Part shown: one piece after another, positions 1 to 9,257 of the stretch
Layout: each line of letters starts with the position of its first letter
Numbering within the stretch: position 1 is the stretch's first letter
Assembly (NCBI GenBank): GCA_947178255.1
Contig: CAMWXP010000004.1
Coordinates: forward strand, 1 to 64,000
Length of the DNA stretch: 64,000 bases
From: an uncultured Clostridia bacterium
GTDB lineage: Bacteria > Bacillota > Clostridia > Christensenellales > Pumilibacteraceae
Direction: 5' to 3'
Program-made: the position numbers and the translations under genes
Notes under the pieces: generated by a model
Databases searched by the model: none
Told to the model about the DNA's origin: nothing
The model's input: only the letters and a program-made list of their open reading frames with translations

Positions 1-33
1 TTTTTTTAATACAAATAAAATGTTGTGTTTTAT

Positions 34-54
34 AAAAAAAAAACCCCCCCCCCC
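34..54. repeat. A10C11 homopolymer tract
   Basis: Read directly: aaaaaaaaaaccccccccccc. Confidence 0.9.
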
Positions 55-67
55 GCCTTGTCAAGCA

Positions 68-101
68 AAAAGACGAGGTAAGTTGAAAATACCTCGTCTT
101 T
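68..101 (-). terminator. Rho-independent terminator downstream of the rsmF-like gene
   Basis: Perfect 12-bp stem AAAGACGAGGTA/TACCTCGTCTTT followed on the minus strand by TTTTTGC. Confidence 0.8.
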
Positions 102-120
102 ATTATCTATTATTTCTTAT

Positions 121-1410
121 TTAACTATTATGCACGCGCAAACACTTGGGATATTTGTTTTTAAGCGCACGCACACCGTCGCCGCCCGCCGCGGATTTTA
201 CCAAGCCCAGCGCGTAGCCGTTTACCGTGGCGATAAGATTGCCGCTCGGCGCGTCTAATTGTATTTGCTCGCCCGCAATGTAATCGCGCGCGTATTCGCC
301 AAGCTCCACTGTACCGAATTTTTCTGCACTCGCCCCGTCCAGCGCGTGAGTGAGCGCGTGCGACGGTGCGCCGTCGTCAAATACGGGAGTGCCGACGCAT
401 ATTACGTTAAGCCCCAATAGGTCGGGAATATCCAAATTGTCCAAATCGAGTATTGTGCGCTTACCGACGATTTCGGACACGTTCAATTTCAAGTCGCCAA
501 ACTTTACCATACCGCGCTTTTTGCGTAGCGGCGGCAGCTCGTTTTTTCCGCCCGAAGTCTTTTGCAAAACGCAAAAGAAATGCCCTTCGCCGTCAAAATC
601 AATCGGGTATATTCGTCGCGCATCGGGCATATCTATTCCGCGCTCGGTACCCGACAAAAGCGGTATATCCACGGTGCGCATGCCAAGTAGCCGTAAGTAA
701 TTTATATTATCCTCGTTTTCCTCTTTGGCGAACGTGCATGTACTGTACAGCATATACCCGCCGCCTTGCAAAAGCTTTACCGCGTCGGCAAGGATAGCGC
801 GTTGGCGTTCGGCACAACCTTTGACGATATTCTCGGAATACGGAACTTCCTCATACCGCATCATTCCGCCACCGCTGCACGGCGCGTCAACTATGAGTGT
901 ATCGAAGTATTCGGTAAAACCCGCTTTAACGTAGTCGCTTGCCGTGCCGCAAGTGATTACGGCGTTATCTATACCAAGCCGCTCTATGTTCTCGGCAAGC
1001 GCTTTGGTGCGCTTGTATTCGCTGTCGTTGCAAAACAGCACGCCGCCGTTCATATATTCGGCCGCCTGTGTGGACTTGCCGCCCGGGGCGGCGCAAAGGT
1101 CGAGCACGCGCTCCCCGATAAACGGCGCAAACGCCGCAACAGCCGCCGAAGCGGACGGCTCCTGCATATAATAAAGCCCCGCGTGGTACAACGGGTCAAG
1201 CGACGGCTTAACGTTACAATAAAAAGAATTATGACAAAGCGGGTTTTGCTTCAACTCCCCGCCGAACATACTTTTAAACCTGTCTACCGTAATCTTATTG
1301 GTATTTACTCTGAGCGCCTTGTGCCTAGGCTTTTCGGTGTACGCTTTGTAAAACGCGTCGTACCGCTCGCCGAGAAGTCCGCGCATATACTCGAAAAAAT
1401 ATTCGTTCAT
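121..1410 (-). CDS. RsmF/NOL1-NOP2-Sun family rRNA cytosine-C5 methyltransferase
   Basis: Motifs VLDLCAAPGGKSTQ, DAPCSGGGMMR, LYSTCTF; ATGA overlap with truA. Confidence 0.87.
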   Translation of the reverse strand: MNEYFFEYMRGLLGERYDAFYKAYTEKPRHKALRVNTNKITVDRFKSMFGGELKQNPLCHNSFYCNVKPSLDPLYHAGLYYMQEPSASAAVAAFAPFIGERVLDLCAAPGGKSTQAAEYMNGGVLFCNDSEYKRTKALAENIERLGIDNAVITCGTASDYVKAGFTEYFDTLIVDAPCSGGGMMRYEEVPYSENIVKGCAERQRAILADAVKLLQGGGYMLYSTCTFAKEENEDNINYLRLLGMRTVDIPLLSGTERGIDMPDARRIYPIDFDGEGHFFCVLQKTSGGKNELPPLRKKRGMVKFGDLKLNVSEIVGKRTILDLDNLDIPDLLGLNVICVGTPVFDDGAPSHALTHALDGASAEKFGTVELGEYARDYIAGEQIQLDAPSGNLIATVNGYALGLVKSAAGGDGVRALKNKYPKCLRVHNS

Positions 1411-2141
1411 TTCTTGTCACCGTAGTCAACCGAATACAAGTATAACCCACATGCAGGCGCCAATTCCTTAGCATAAGAACGGTCGCGCTTTTCTATCAAA
1501 AACGGAATATCCACGTTTTCACCCCGCCCCGCTTTTAGTAGCTGCGCGGTGACAATGCGCACCATATTATAAAGAAACCCGTCGGCGGTTATAAAGAATT
1601 TTATAAACCTTCCGTCGCGCTCGAAGTGTGCGTCGAACACCGTGCGGGTAAATGTTTTCGCGCCGCCGCCAGCCGCCATAAAAGTGGAAAAGTCGAATTT
1701 TCCCACAAGCTGACTTGCGCATATGCTCATACGTTGCATATCGGGCTCTGTATTAAGGCACAATGCGCGGTCGTTGAGTATAGGCAGCTGCTCGCCCACG
1801 TACATTAGATACATATACGTTTTTTGCTTGGCGGTCTTGCGCGCGTCAAAGTTATCTTCCGCATATTCCGCCGCAGTTACGCGTACGGTGCGCGGCAGGT
1901 ATGCGTTAAGCCCACCCACAACGTTTTTTTCGGGCAAAATTTTATCTACGTCAAAATGCGCGACCTGCGCTATTGCATGCACGCCCGCGTCCGTTCTGCC
2001 CGAGCCAACAACGCTCGGCTTTTGTCCGAAAAGCTTTTCGGCCGCAGCTTCCACCGCGTCTTGAATACTGTTGCCACTCGGCTGATGCTGCCAGCCGCAA
2101 AAATCGGTGCCGTCGTAAGATAGCGTTATTTTATACTTCAT
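1407..2141 (-). CDS. truA: tRNA pseudouridine(38-40) synthase TruA
   Basis: YDGTDFCGWQHQP, GSGRTDAGVHA, FLYNMVRIV motifs. Confidence 0.95.
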   Translation of the reverse strand: MKYKITLSYDGTDFCGWQHQPSGNSIQDAVEAAAEKLFGQKPSVVGSGRTDAGVHAIAQVAHFDVDKILPEKNVVGGLNAYLPRTVRVTAAEYAEDNFDARKTAKQKTYMYLMYVGEQLPILNDRALCLNTEPDMQRMSICASQLVGKFDFSTFMAAGGGAKTFTRTVFDAHFERDGRFIKFFITADGFLYNMVRIVTAQLLKAGRGENVDIPFLIEKRDRSYAKELAPACGLYLYSVDYGDKK

Positions 2142-2155
2142 ACCGCAACCCTCGA

Positions 2156-2995
2156 CTATAAACTAAGCGCGGTTATAAACGCCCAGCCCAACCAGTTGTA
2201 ATTTAAAAACAGTATGCACACGGTGATTGCACACCAAAACAGCAGTGCCACAAAATCGCTGAATTTTGCTTTAAGCTTTTTCATGCGCGTCCTACCCTTT
2301 GCGCCACGGTAGCAACGGCTGTCCATAGCGTCGGCCAATTCGTCCGCACGGCGGAAGCTGGATACAAACAGAGGGATTAACACAGGTATCATAGCCTTTA
2401 TCTTTTTGAACGGATTGCGCGATTCGAACGCCGCGCCGCGCGCGCGTTGCGCATTGACAATCTTGTCCGTCTCCTCTATTAGCGACGGTATTAACCTTAG
2501 TGCAATGCTCATTATAAGCGCAAGCTCGTGCACGGGCAAGTGCAGCACCTTTAACGGCGATAATAAGCTTTCCAATCCGTCGCACAGCTCGGTGGGCGTG
2601 GAAGTGAGCGTAAGCACCGTCGGCATAAGCACCAACAGCATAAGCCGCCAGCCAAGCTTGATAGCCGCGTAAATGCCGTTTAGGTAAATATGGAATATCC
2701 CCCACTCGGCAAGCGGCGCGGATGTTGTATCGCTGTAAAATATCATCATCAACAGCGTTGTAAATACCAAAATGATTATAATCAGTCTAAGACTTTTAAG
2801 CACCTTCAAAATAGGCACGCGCGAAAGCAATATCGTTATAAGCACGAACAAAGTCATAAACCCGAACGAAAAAAAGCTGTCGCAAAAGAATACCGTTACC
2901 AAGTACAGTATCAGTATAATCAGCTTGAACCTCGGGTCGGCGCGGTGAACGGGCGACGACGCGGGATAGTATTGTCCCATACTCACGTCACGCAT
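2156..2995 (-). CDS. ecfT: ECF transporter transmembrane component EcfT
   Basis: Multi-TM protein starting MGQYYPASSPVHRADPRFKL; ALRLIPSLIEETDKIVNAQRARG coupling motif; adjacent to ecfA genes. Confidence 0.93.
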   Translation of the reverse strand: MRDVSMGQYYPASSPVHRADPRFKLIILILYLVTVFFCDSFFSFGFMTLFVLITILLSRVPILKVLKSLRLIIIILVFTTLLMMIFYSDTTSAPLAEWGIFHIYLNGIYAAIKLGWRLMLLVLMPTVLTLTSTPTELCDGLESLLSPLKVLHLPVHELALIMSIALRLIPSLIEETDKIVNAQRARGAAFESRNPFKKIKAMIPVLIPLFVSSFRRADELADAMDSRCYRGAKGRTRMKKLKAKFSDFVALLFWCAITVCILFLNYNWLGWAFITALSL

Positions 2996-3848
2996 TTTTT
3001 ACACCCACCGCCTTTTTAATTTCTTCAAACAATTCGTTTTCGGTAAGCACCGATTTGTCCACAGCCACGCCCAAACCGTTAAGCTTGACGGCAAGCTCGG
3101 TAACGAGCGGCAATTCCACACCGCAGCTTTCCAACAACTCTTCCGAGCCGAACAATTCGCGCGGCGAAAACACGCCCATAACACGACCGCGACGAAGCAC
3201 GGCAATCTTGTTGCAATACTCGGCAATCTCGTCCATGTTATGCGATATCATGACCACCGTCGGGCAGTCCGCTTTAATGCGCAAAATCAAATCCATAATT
3301 TCGCGCTTGCCCTTGGGGTCGAGTCCCGCCGTCGGCTCGTCCAGCACCAATATTTCGGGGTGCATAGCAATTACGCCCGCAAGCGCCACGCGGCGCTTTT
3401 GCCCGCCCGAAAGCTCGAACGGCGAACGCTCGGCTATCTCGGCGCAATCGAGCCCGACAAGCGCTATGGCGTCACGCGCTCTTTGTTCCGCCTCGGCGTT
3501 ATTGATCCCCAAGTTTTTGGGGCCGAACATGATGTCCTTCAAAACTGTATCGGCAAAAAGCTGGTGCTCGGGATATTGAAACACCATACCCACCTTGGCG
3601 CGCAGTTTTTTTAGGTCAATCTTTTTCGCCGACAAATCGATCTCGTCCACGATTACCGCGCCGCTGTTCTTTTGAATTTTTGTAAGCGCGTTAAAGTGGC
3701 TGACAAGGGTGGACTTGCCCGCGCCCGTGCTGCCTATTATGCCGAAAAAGTCGCCCGTTTCTATACTTAAATTTATATCGAACAGCGCCTGCGTGGTGAA
3801 CGGCGTTTTGGGGCTGTACACAAACGAAAGATTTTTTACCTCTATCAT
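2988..3848 (-). CDS. ecfA2: ECF transporter ATPase EcfA2
   Basis: Walker A GSTGAGKS, signature LSGGQKRRVALAG, Walker B ILVLDEPTAGLDP. Confidence 0.93.
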   Translation of the reverse strand: MIEVKNLSFVYSPKTPFTTQALFDINLSIETGDFFGIIGSTGAGKSTLVSHFNALTKIQKNSGAVIVDEIDLSAKKIDLKKLRAKVGMVFQYPEHQLFADTVLKDIMFGPKNLGINNAEAEQRARDAIALVGLDCAEIAERSPFELSGGQKRRVALAGVIAMHPEILVLDEPTAGLDPKGKREIMDLILRIKADCPTVVMISHNMDEIAEYCNKIAVLRRGRVMGVFSPRELFGSEELLESCGVELPLVTELAVKLNGLGVAVDKSVLTENELFEEIKKAVGVKNA

Positions 3849-4687
3849 TTTTTGCCCCCTTGCGCCTTAGCCACCGCCGCCGCAAACTCATCCGCAGTCA
3901 GCGGACAGCCTACGTCCATTCCCGCATCGTTGAGCCGCCTTGCAAGCCGCACGTAAAGGGGCAAATCCAGTCCCGCGCCCTCGAACACCTCGGGAGTGTT
4001 AAACAGTTCCTTGCCACCGTCGGCCGCTATACTGCCCTTGTTAAGCACTATTATTCTGTCGGCAGCCGCCGCTTCTTCCATAAAATGGGTTATCATGATA
4101 ACCGCCATATTCTCATCGCGGTTAAGCTTTTTTACAACCTCCAAAACCTCGCGCCTGCCGTTGGGATCAAGCATACCGGTAGCCTCGTCCAGTATCATCA
4201 GCTCGGGCTTGATAGCAAGCACGCCCGCAATGGCGACGCGCTGCTTTTGTCCGCCCGAAAGACGGAAGGGCCCGCTCTTGGCGTGTTCGCTCATACCGAC
4301 GCTTGCTAATGCCCAATCCACGCGCTCTCGTATTTCCTCGGGCGGCAAGCCCAGATTTTCTGGGCCGAAAGCGACGTCGTCCTCGACGATTGTCGTAACC
4401 ATTTGGTTGTCGGGGTTTTGAAAGACTATGCCGATTTTTTTGCGAATGTCAAACAAGGCGCGCTTGTCCGTAGTAGATTGGCCGTCAACCAGCACCTCGC
4501 CGCCGTCGGGCGCAAGTAAGCCGTTGCACAGCCGCGCAAGCGTAGACTTGCCCGAACCGTTACAACCGACAAGCGCAACGAACTCCCCGCGTTCTATCGA
4601 GAATGATACCGACTTTAACGCTTGGATTAGCTCGTCGTCACCGCCGACGTACGAATATTCGACATTTTTGAATTCCAAAAACGACAT
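3845..4687 (-). CDS. ecfA1: ECF transporter ATPase EcfA1
   Basis: Walker A GCNGSGKS, signature LSGGQKQRVAIAG, Walker B LMILDEATGMLDP. Confidence 0.93.
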   Translation of the reverse strand: MSFLEFKNVEYSYVGGDDELIQALKSVSFSIERGEFVALVGCNGSGKSTLARLCNGLLAPDGGEVLVDGQSTTDKRALFDIRKKIGIVFQNPDNQMVTTIVEDDVAFGPENLGLPPEEIRERVDWALASVGMSEHAKSGPFRLSGGQKQRVAIAGVLAIKPELMILDEATGMLDPNGRREVLEVVKKLNRDENMAVIMITHFMEEAAAADRIIVLNKGSIAADGGKELFNTPEVFEGAGLDLPLYVRLARRLNDAGMDVGCPLTADEFAAAVAKAQGGKK

Positions 4688-4693
4688 AACCGC

Positions 4694-4722
4694 ATTTTAG
4701 CATTTTTACCGAGTTATGTCAA
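4694..4722 (-). promoter_or_regulatory. SigA-type promoter of ecfA1; -10 lies 6 nt from the ATG
   Basis: TTGACA (4717-4722), 17-bp spacer, TAAAAT (4694-4699), GCGGTT, ATG at 4687. Confidence 0.78.
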
Positions 4723-4749
4723 TTATTTTGGCAACCTGCAAAATCCGCA

Positions 4750-4790
4750 CACAAAAAAACCGCCGCGAACGTTTTTCGTCCGTGACGGTT
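4750..4790 (-). terminator. Rho-independent terminator after the 709-aa-ORF lipoprotein gene
   Basis: AAACCGTCACGGACG-AAAAA-CGTTCGCGGCGGTTT stem (one mismatch, two G-U) followed by T run. Confidence 0.75.
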
Positions 4791-4810
4791 TATTGATTAA
4801 CAATATATTA

Positions 4811-6874
4811 TTATTCGGCGATGTCTAATTTCGCATATATTTCGTCGCATTCCAAGTCGGTAGATTCGCCATTGACATCGGTCAACCGTGCCGTAATGTT
4901 GATATAATTCGAATAAACCGTGCCGTATAATGACAAGCGGTACATTTCATTATCCTCTGTTTCGGGGATAAATACCAAAATCGATATTTGGTTGTCGTGC
5001 GTACTAAACGAAGCGTAGTTGGTCAAGTCGACGCCGTCCACAACAAACTCTACTATCTCGCCGTCGACGATAACAAAATAGTTATTTTCCGTGTCCAGCT
5101 CGTCATTGGACTGCACATAGCAGTACTTGCCGTTAACGTCATAAATTTCGCCGATATTCGGCGCGTCATGACCGCCGATAAAATCCAAGATTTTGTCCAG
5201 CGTATCTTCGTACAGATAGTTGTAAATATCTTGCCAATCGTCGTTGACGTACGATAAAGCAATGACGTAGCCGTAAGAGTTGTTGTCATCAAAGTACACA
5301 ACCGCGTAAAGACTATCGCCGAATTCTACGTCTGTCAGCGCGGATTTTACAAGTGCGCCGTCAAACACGAACGAGCTTGTTGCCGCGTCGAACCTAAACG
5401 CATTTTCTGCGGCGTTCTCGATAAGAGTCGGTTCACCGTTAAGCGGTTGAGTGTACAAACTGTAATCAGTCATATTCACAGTCTGATTACCCGCTTCGAA
5501 GTATACCGATACGTCTTTGTCGGTCACCTCGTACACAAGCGATATAATCGACGTTTTGTATTCCATAGCGGGATTGCACGCGATAACAAAATCTTCGGTC
5601 GAGGTCTTGTACTCGTCGATAACTATCTCCGCAGTAGCGCGGTAATCGTTATCGGCAAGAATAGAACCTTCGGCAGCTGTGCCTTTGTAGTTGTGTGCGA
5701 AGTAGTTATCGAGCTTAACGCCGGTAATCATCTTGTAGTCGCCTATCGTAAGCGTGAGCGTCATGGTAGCATTTGTCAGTTTAACGCCTTCCTTGATTAC
5801 GGTGTACAAGTCGGCGGTTTTCGCGTTGGTTTTGAGCATCTCGACAATGGATTTTACCGTAAAGGTATTTTTAACTGTCGCAACCATGCCGCTTATTTCT
5901 TGCAATCCCGCGGCAATCTCTTCGGCGGAAACTTCTGCATTCAGCATTGCGTCGAGCAAGCCCATGCCTAAGCTTTCCATACCGCCACCCTCGGCAGAGG
6001 AAATATCGTTGTCGTCTTCATCAAGCGTCATAAGGTCGCCCAAGTTTTGCATAATAAAGTTGTATGCGCCTACAACAAGCTTGTTAAGCGGGCGCGCCTT
6101 AATGGCGGTCATTACATCATTGGGCAAAGTGTAGCCGAACGATGCAAGTATAGCTTCCACATCAACGCCCTTTTCCTTCAACGCGTTAAGCAAAGTACCT
6201 ACGGTGTTTTTCGGATTTTTTACGTAATTCTCTACCATGCCATACATTGCGTCAAAGGACTTGTCGAAAAGCAACATGCAATAGTCGTTGAGCAAATCGC
6301 CGATAGACTTATCCTTTTTGTACGCGTTTTGCAAAGGCTCGAGGTATTTGTTTACACTGTCGGCCTTTTCCACGGCAAACGTTACCGTTTTGGCTTGCTC
6401 GTCATAAACGGCGTTAATCTTTTTAGCACCGTCCTCCTGTTTAAGGCTTGCAAGCAAGTATTGCGCGTAATCAAACGCGTTTGCGTAAAACTCGTTAGAA
6501 TATGAATAGTAGTTGCCGTGCTTATAGTAAACGTAACCGGTTTGAAGATCTACTATCATCTCCTCGCCTTCCGACGCCATTTTCAGCTTGGTGCCGCGCT
6601 TGTCGAGATTAACGCTTCCGGTAAGCTTTTGAGTGTTCTTTGTAGACAGCGTGTACGACGCAGTACCGGTAAAGCCTTTCGCGTTCAATACGCCGTTTAC
6701 AGCGTCAAGCGCATCGTTAACCGAGATCGACACCGTATTGTCCGCTTGCGGCGGATCTTGTTTGCCTTGTTCCTTGCCATTGTCGCCACCATTGTTCCCG
6801 CCGCACGCTACAAGCGTAAAGCACAGCACAAACGCAATGATAAGCGAGAATATTGCAACTAATCTCTTTTTCAT
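4811..6874 (-). CDS. Putative lipoprotein of unknown function (687 aa from MKKRLVA)
   Basis: Signal peptide plus lipobox MKKRLVAIFSLIIAFVLCFTLVAC|GGNN; own promoter and terminator. Confidence 0.75.
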   Translation of the reverse strand: MKKRLVAIFSLIIAFVLCFTLVACGGNNGGDNGKEQGKQDPPQADNTVSISVNDALDAVNGVLNAKGFTGTASYTLSTKNTQKLTGSVNLDKRGTKLKMASEGEEMIVDLQTGYVYYKHGNYYSYSNEFYANAFDYAQYLLASLKQEDGAKKINAVYDEQAKTVTFAVEKADSVNKYLEPLQNAYKKDKSIGDLLNDYCMLLFDKSFDAMYGMVENYVKNPKNTVGTLLNALKEKGVDVEAILASFGYTLPNDVMTAIKARPLNKLVVGAYNFIMQNLGDLMTLDEDDNDISSAEGGGMESLGMGLLDAMLNAEVSAEEIAAGLQEISGMVATVKNTFTVKSIVEMLKTNAKTADLYTVIKEGVKLTNATMTLTLTIGDYKMITGVKLDNYFAHNYKGTAAEGSILADNDYRATAEIVIDEYKTSTEDFVIACNPAMEYKTSIISLVYEVTDKDVSVYFEAGNQTVNMTDYSLYTQPLNGEPTLIENAAENAFRFDAATSSFVFDGALVKSALTDVEFGDSLYAVVYFDDNNSYGYVIALSYVNDDWQDIYNYLYEDTLDKILDFIGGHDAPNIGEIYDVNGKYCYVQSNDELDTENNYFVIVDGEIVEFVVDGVDLTNYASFSTHDNQISILVFIPETEDNEMYRLSLYGTVYSNYINITARLTDVNGESTDLECDEIYAKLDIAE

Positions 6875-6908
6875 TTTCAATACCTTCCTATATAGTATTT
6901 GCAATAAT

Positions 6909-6937
6909 AGTATACTATTATTATGGTGATTTGTCAA
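6909..6937 (-). promoter_or_regulatory. SigA-type promoter of the lipoprotein gene
   Basis: TTGACA (6932-6937), 17-bp spacer, TATACT (6909-6914). Confidence 0.78.
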
Positions 6938-6973
6938 CATACGCCACTTGGAATTTTGTCTAAATTTCCAATA

Positions 6974-7300
6974 TCAACCGTTTTCGTTAAAGTAGCGCGG
7001 CAACGGCTTGATAGTGCCCGACGAGTTTTCGATAGTAAAAAAGTCAAAGTCCACGTCGTCCACAAACTCGCGCGGCAAAAACTTAGCAATGTTAAAGTGC
7101 ACAAAATTGTATTTATGGCTCGTCAGTATTATGGGCGTAGGGATATCCAATGCACGCGTTATATCGCAAACGTATTCGAAAAGCTTGTCCTCGTCGAATA
7201 CGTCGCCCAGCTCGTACATATAGCTGCGCGTAATCTTGTCACCCTTAGTGGTCTTAGCCCATATCCGCGGAAAGACCTTCGCTTTAAGTTCCTTTGCCAT
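6974..7300 (-). CDS. Hypothetical protein (108 aa)
   Basis: Intact ORF with AAGGAT ribosome-binding site, 14 nt downstream of typA. Confidence 0.65.
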   Translation of the reverse strand: MAKELKAKVFPRIWAKTTKGDKITRSYMYELGDVFDEDKLFEYVCDITRALDIPTPIILTSHKYNFVHFNIAKFLPREFVDDVDFDFFTIENSSGTIKPLPRYFNENG

Positions 7301-7313
7301 GTTATCCTTTTTA

Positions 7314-9158
7314 TTATTCGTTAGCGTGTTTGCCGAGCCCCAAAATTTTTGCTCTTTCTCTCATACGCGCCGTGGCGTCGAGTAAGCGCTTGCGTATTCT
7401 TAACGACTTAGGCGTGACTTCCAATATCTCGTCGTCAGCCAAAAATTCTATGCAGTCCTCGAGCGTCATTCGCATAGGCGTAATAAGCCTTAACGCCTCA
7501 TCGCTGCTGCTGCTACGCGTGTTGGTAAGGTGCTTGCGCTTGCACACGTTGACGACGATATCGTCGCCGCGCGGGTTCATACCCACGACCATACCCGCGT
7601 ACACGGGCACGCCCGCGCCGATAAACAGCGTGCCACGCTCCTGCGCGTTGAACAGTCCGTAAACAATACTGTCGCCCGCTTCGTGCGCAATAAGCGAACC
7701 GAAGTCGCGACGGTTGATTTCGCCCTTGTACGGCTCGTAGCCGTCGAACACGCTACTCATAACGCCCTCGCCCTTGGTATCCGTCATAAGCTCGCTTTGG
7801 TAGCCGAACATACCGCGGGCGGGTACTTTAAAGTTCATCTTTATGCGGCTGCCGTGCGGGGTCATATCTATAAGCTCGCCCTTGCGCGTGCCCATTTTGT
7901 TCATAATAGTGCCGACGCACGCCTCGGGCACGTCGATGAATACGCGGTCGATAGGCTCGTGCTTAACACCGTTTATCGTTTTGATAAGCACCTTGGGCAT
8001 GCTGACGGCAAACTCGTAGCCTGCTCTGCGCATTGTTTCTATAAGTATGGAAAGGTGCATTTCGCCCCTGCCGCACACGACAAAGCTGTCGGCAGTTGCG
8101 CCGTCGGACACACGAAGCGACAAGTCCTTAACCGCTTCCTTGTACAGTCTGTCGCGAAGGTGACGGCTCGTTACGTACTTGCCTTCCTTGCCCGCAAGCG
8201 GCGAATCGTTGACCATAAAGGTCATTTCCACGCTCGGTTCGGCTATCTTGACAAACTCGATAGGCGTAAGGTCAGTCTCGGCGCACACCGTGTCGCCTAT
8301 CATAACGCCCTCTATTCCGGACACACAAATGATGTCGCCCACCGACGCGGTTTCCGCATTAACGCGCTTAATACCCTCGTACGTGAATATGCTGACAACC
8401 TTGCTCTTGACCGATTTTGTTTCGTCGTGGTAATTGGTAAGCACGACGCTGTCACCCACCGACACGCTGCCGCTGCCCACCTTGCCGACGGCAAGCTTGC
8501 CCACGTAATCGTTATGCTCGGCGGAAGACACGAGCATTTTGAACGGCGCGTTCTCGTCGCCTACGGGCGCGGGAATATGCTCGATAATCGTTTGGAAAAG
8601 CGGCTGCATATTCCTGCCGCGGTCGGAAATATTCTTTGACGCCACGCCCTCGCGTGCAGACGCGAACACGAACGGACTGTTAAGCTGATCCTCGCTCGCG
8701 TCGAGGTCGAGGAAAAGCTCCAAAATCTCGTCCACTACCTCTTTGAGCCGCGCGTCGGGCCTGTCGATTTTGTTTACTACGACTATTATTTTCAAGCCGA
8801 GTGCAAGCGCGCGTTCGAGCACGAACCGCGTTTGCGGCATAGGGCCTTCGAACGCGTCCACGACAAGCAGTGCGCCGTCCACCATTTTGAGCACGCGCTC
8901 CACCTCGCCGCCGAAGTCTGCGTGCCCCGGCGTGTCCACTATGTTTATCTTGAACCCGTCGTAAACGCACGACGCGTTTTTGCTGAGTATGGTAATACCG
9001 CGCTCACGCTCTAAGGCGTTGCTGTCCATAACGCGGTCCATAACCGCTTGGTTATCCCTGAATACGTTGCCCTGTTTGAGCAACTCATTGACCAGCGAAG
9101 TCTTGCCGTGATCGACGTGCGCTATAATAGCTATGTTCCTGATTTTAGCTTTTTCCAT
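7314..9158 (-). CDS. typA: Translational GTPase TypA/BipA
   Basis: [33 protein letters not shown], elongation-factor-like C-terminal domains. Confidence 0.97.
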   Translation of the reverse strand: MEKAKIRNIAIIAHVDHGKTSLVNELLKQGNVFRDNQAVMDRVMDSNALERERGITILSKNASCVYDGFKINIVDTPGHADFGGEVERVLKMVDGALLVVDAFEGPMPQTRFVLERALALGLKIIVVVNKIDRPDARLKEVVDEILELFLDLDASEDQLNSPFVFASAREGVASKNISDRGRNMQPLFQTIIEHIPAPVGDENAPFKMLVSSAEHNDYVGKLAVGKVGSGSVSVGDSVVLTNYHDETKSVKSKVVSIFTYEGIKRVNAETASVGDIICVSGIEGVMIGDTVCAETDLTPIEFVKIAEPSVEMTFMVNDSPLAGKEGKYVTSRHLRDRLYKEAVKDLSLRVSDGATADSFVVCGRGEMHLSILIETMRRAGYEFAVSMPKVLIKTINGVKHEPIDRVFIDVPEACVGTIMNKMGTRKGELIDMTPHGSRIKMNFKVPARGMFGYQSELMTDTKGEGVMSSVFDGYEPYKGEINRRDFGSLIAHEAGDSIVYGLFNAQERGTLFIGAGVPVYAGMVVGMNPRGDDIVVNVCKRKHLTNTRSSSSDEALRLITPMRMTLEDCIEFLADDEILEVTPKSLRIRKRLLDATARMRERAKILGLGKHANE

Positions 9159-9200
9159 AAACCGTAAACGACCTATATCGAACTGAATTTTATCGATATA

Positions 9201-9229
9201 AGTTTATTACATTACGCGGTAAAAGTCAA
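9201..9229 (-). promoter_or_regulatory. Promoter of typA
   Basis: TTGACT (9224-9229), 17-bp spacer, TAAACT (9201-9206). Confidence 0.65.
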
Positions 9230-9257
9230 ATAATTTACGCTGGCGTATACGCTGCGG

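Noticed and set aside
4688-4810. Riboswitch upstream of the ECF module
   Set aside because: The promoter is directly at the ecfA1 ATG and the rest of the gap is the terminator of the upstream lipoprotein gene; no room for an aptamer
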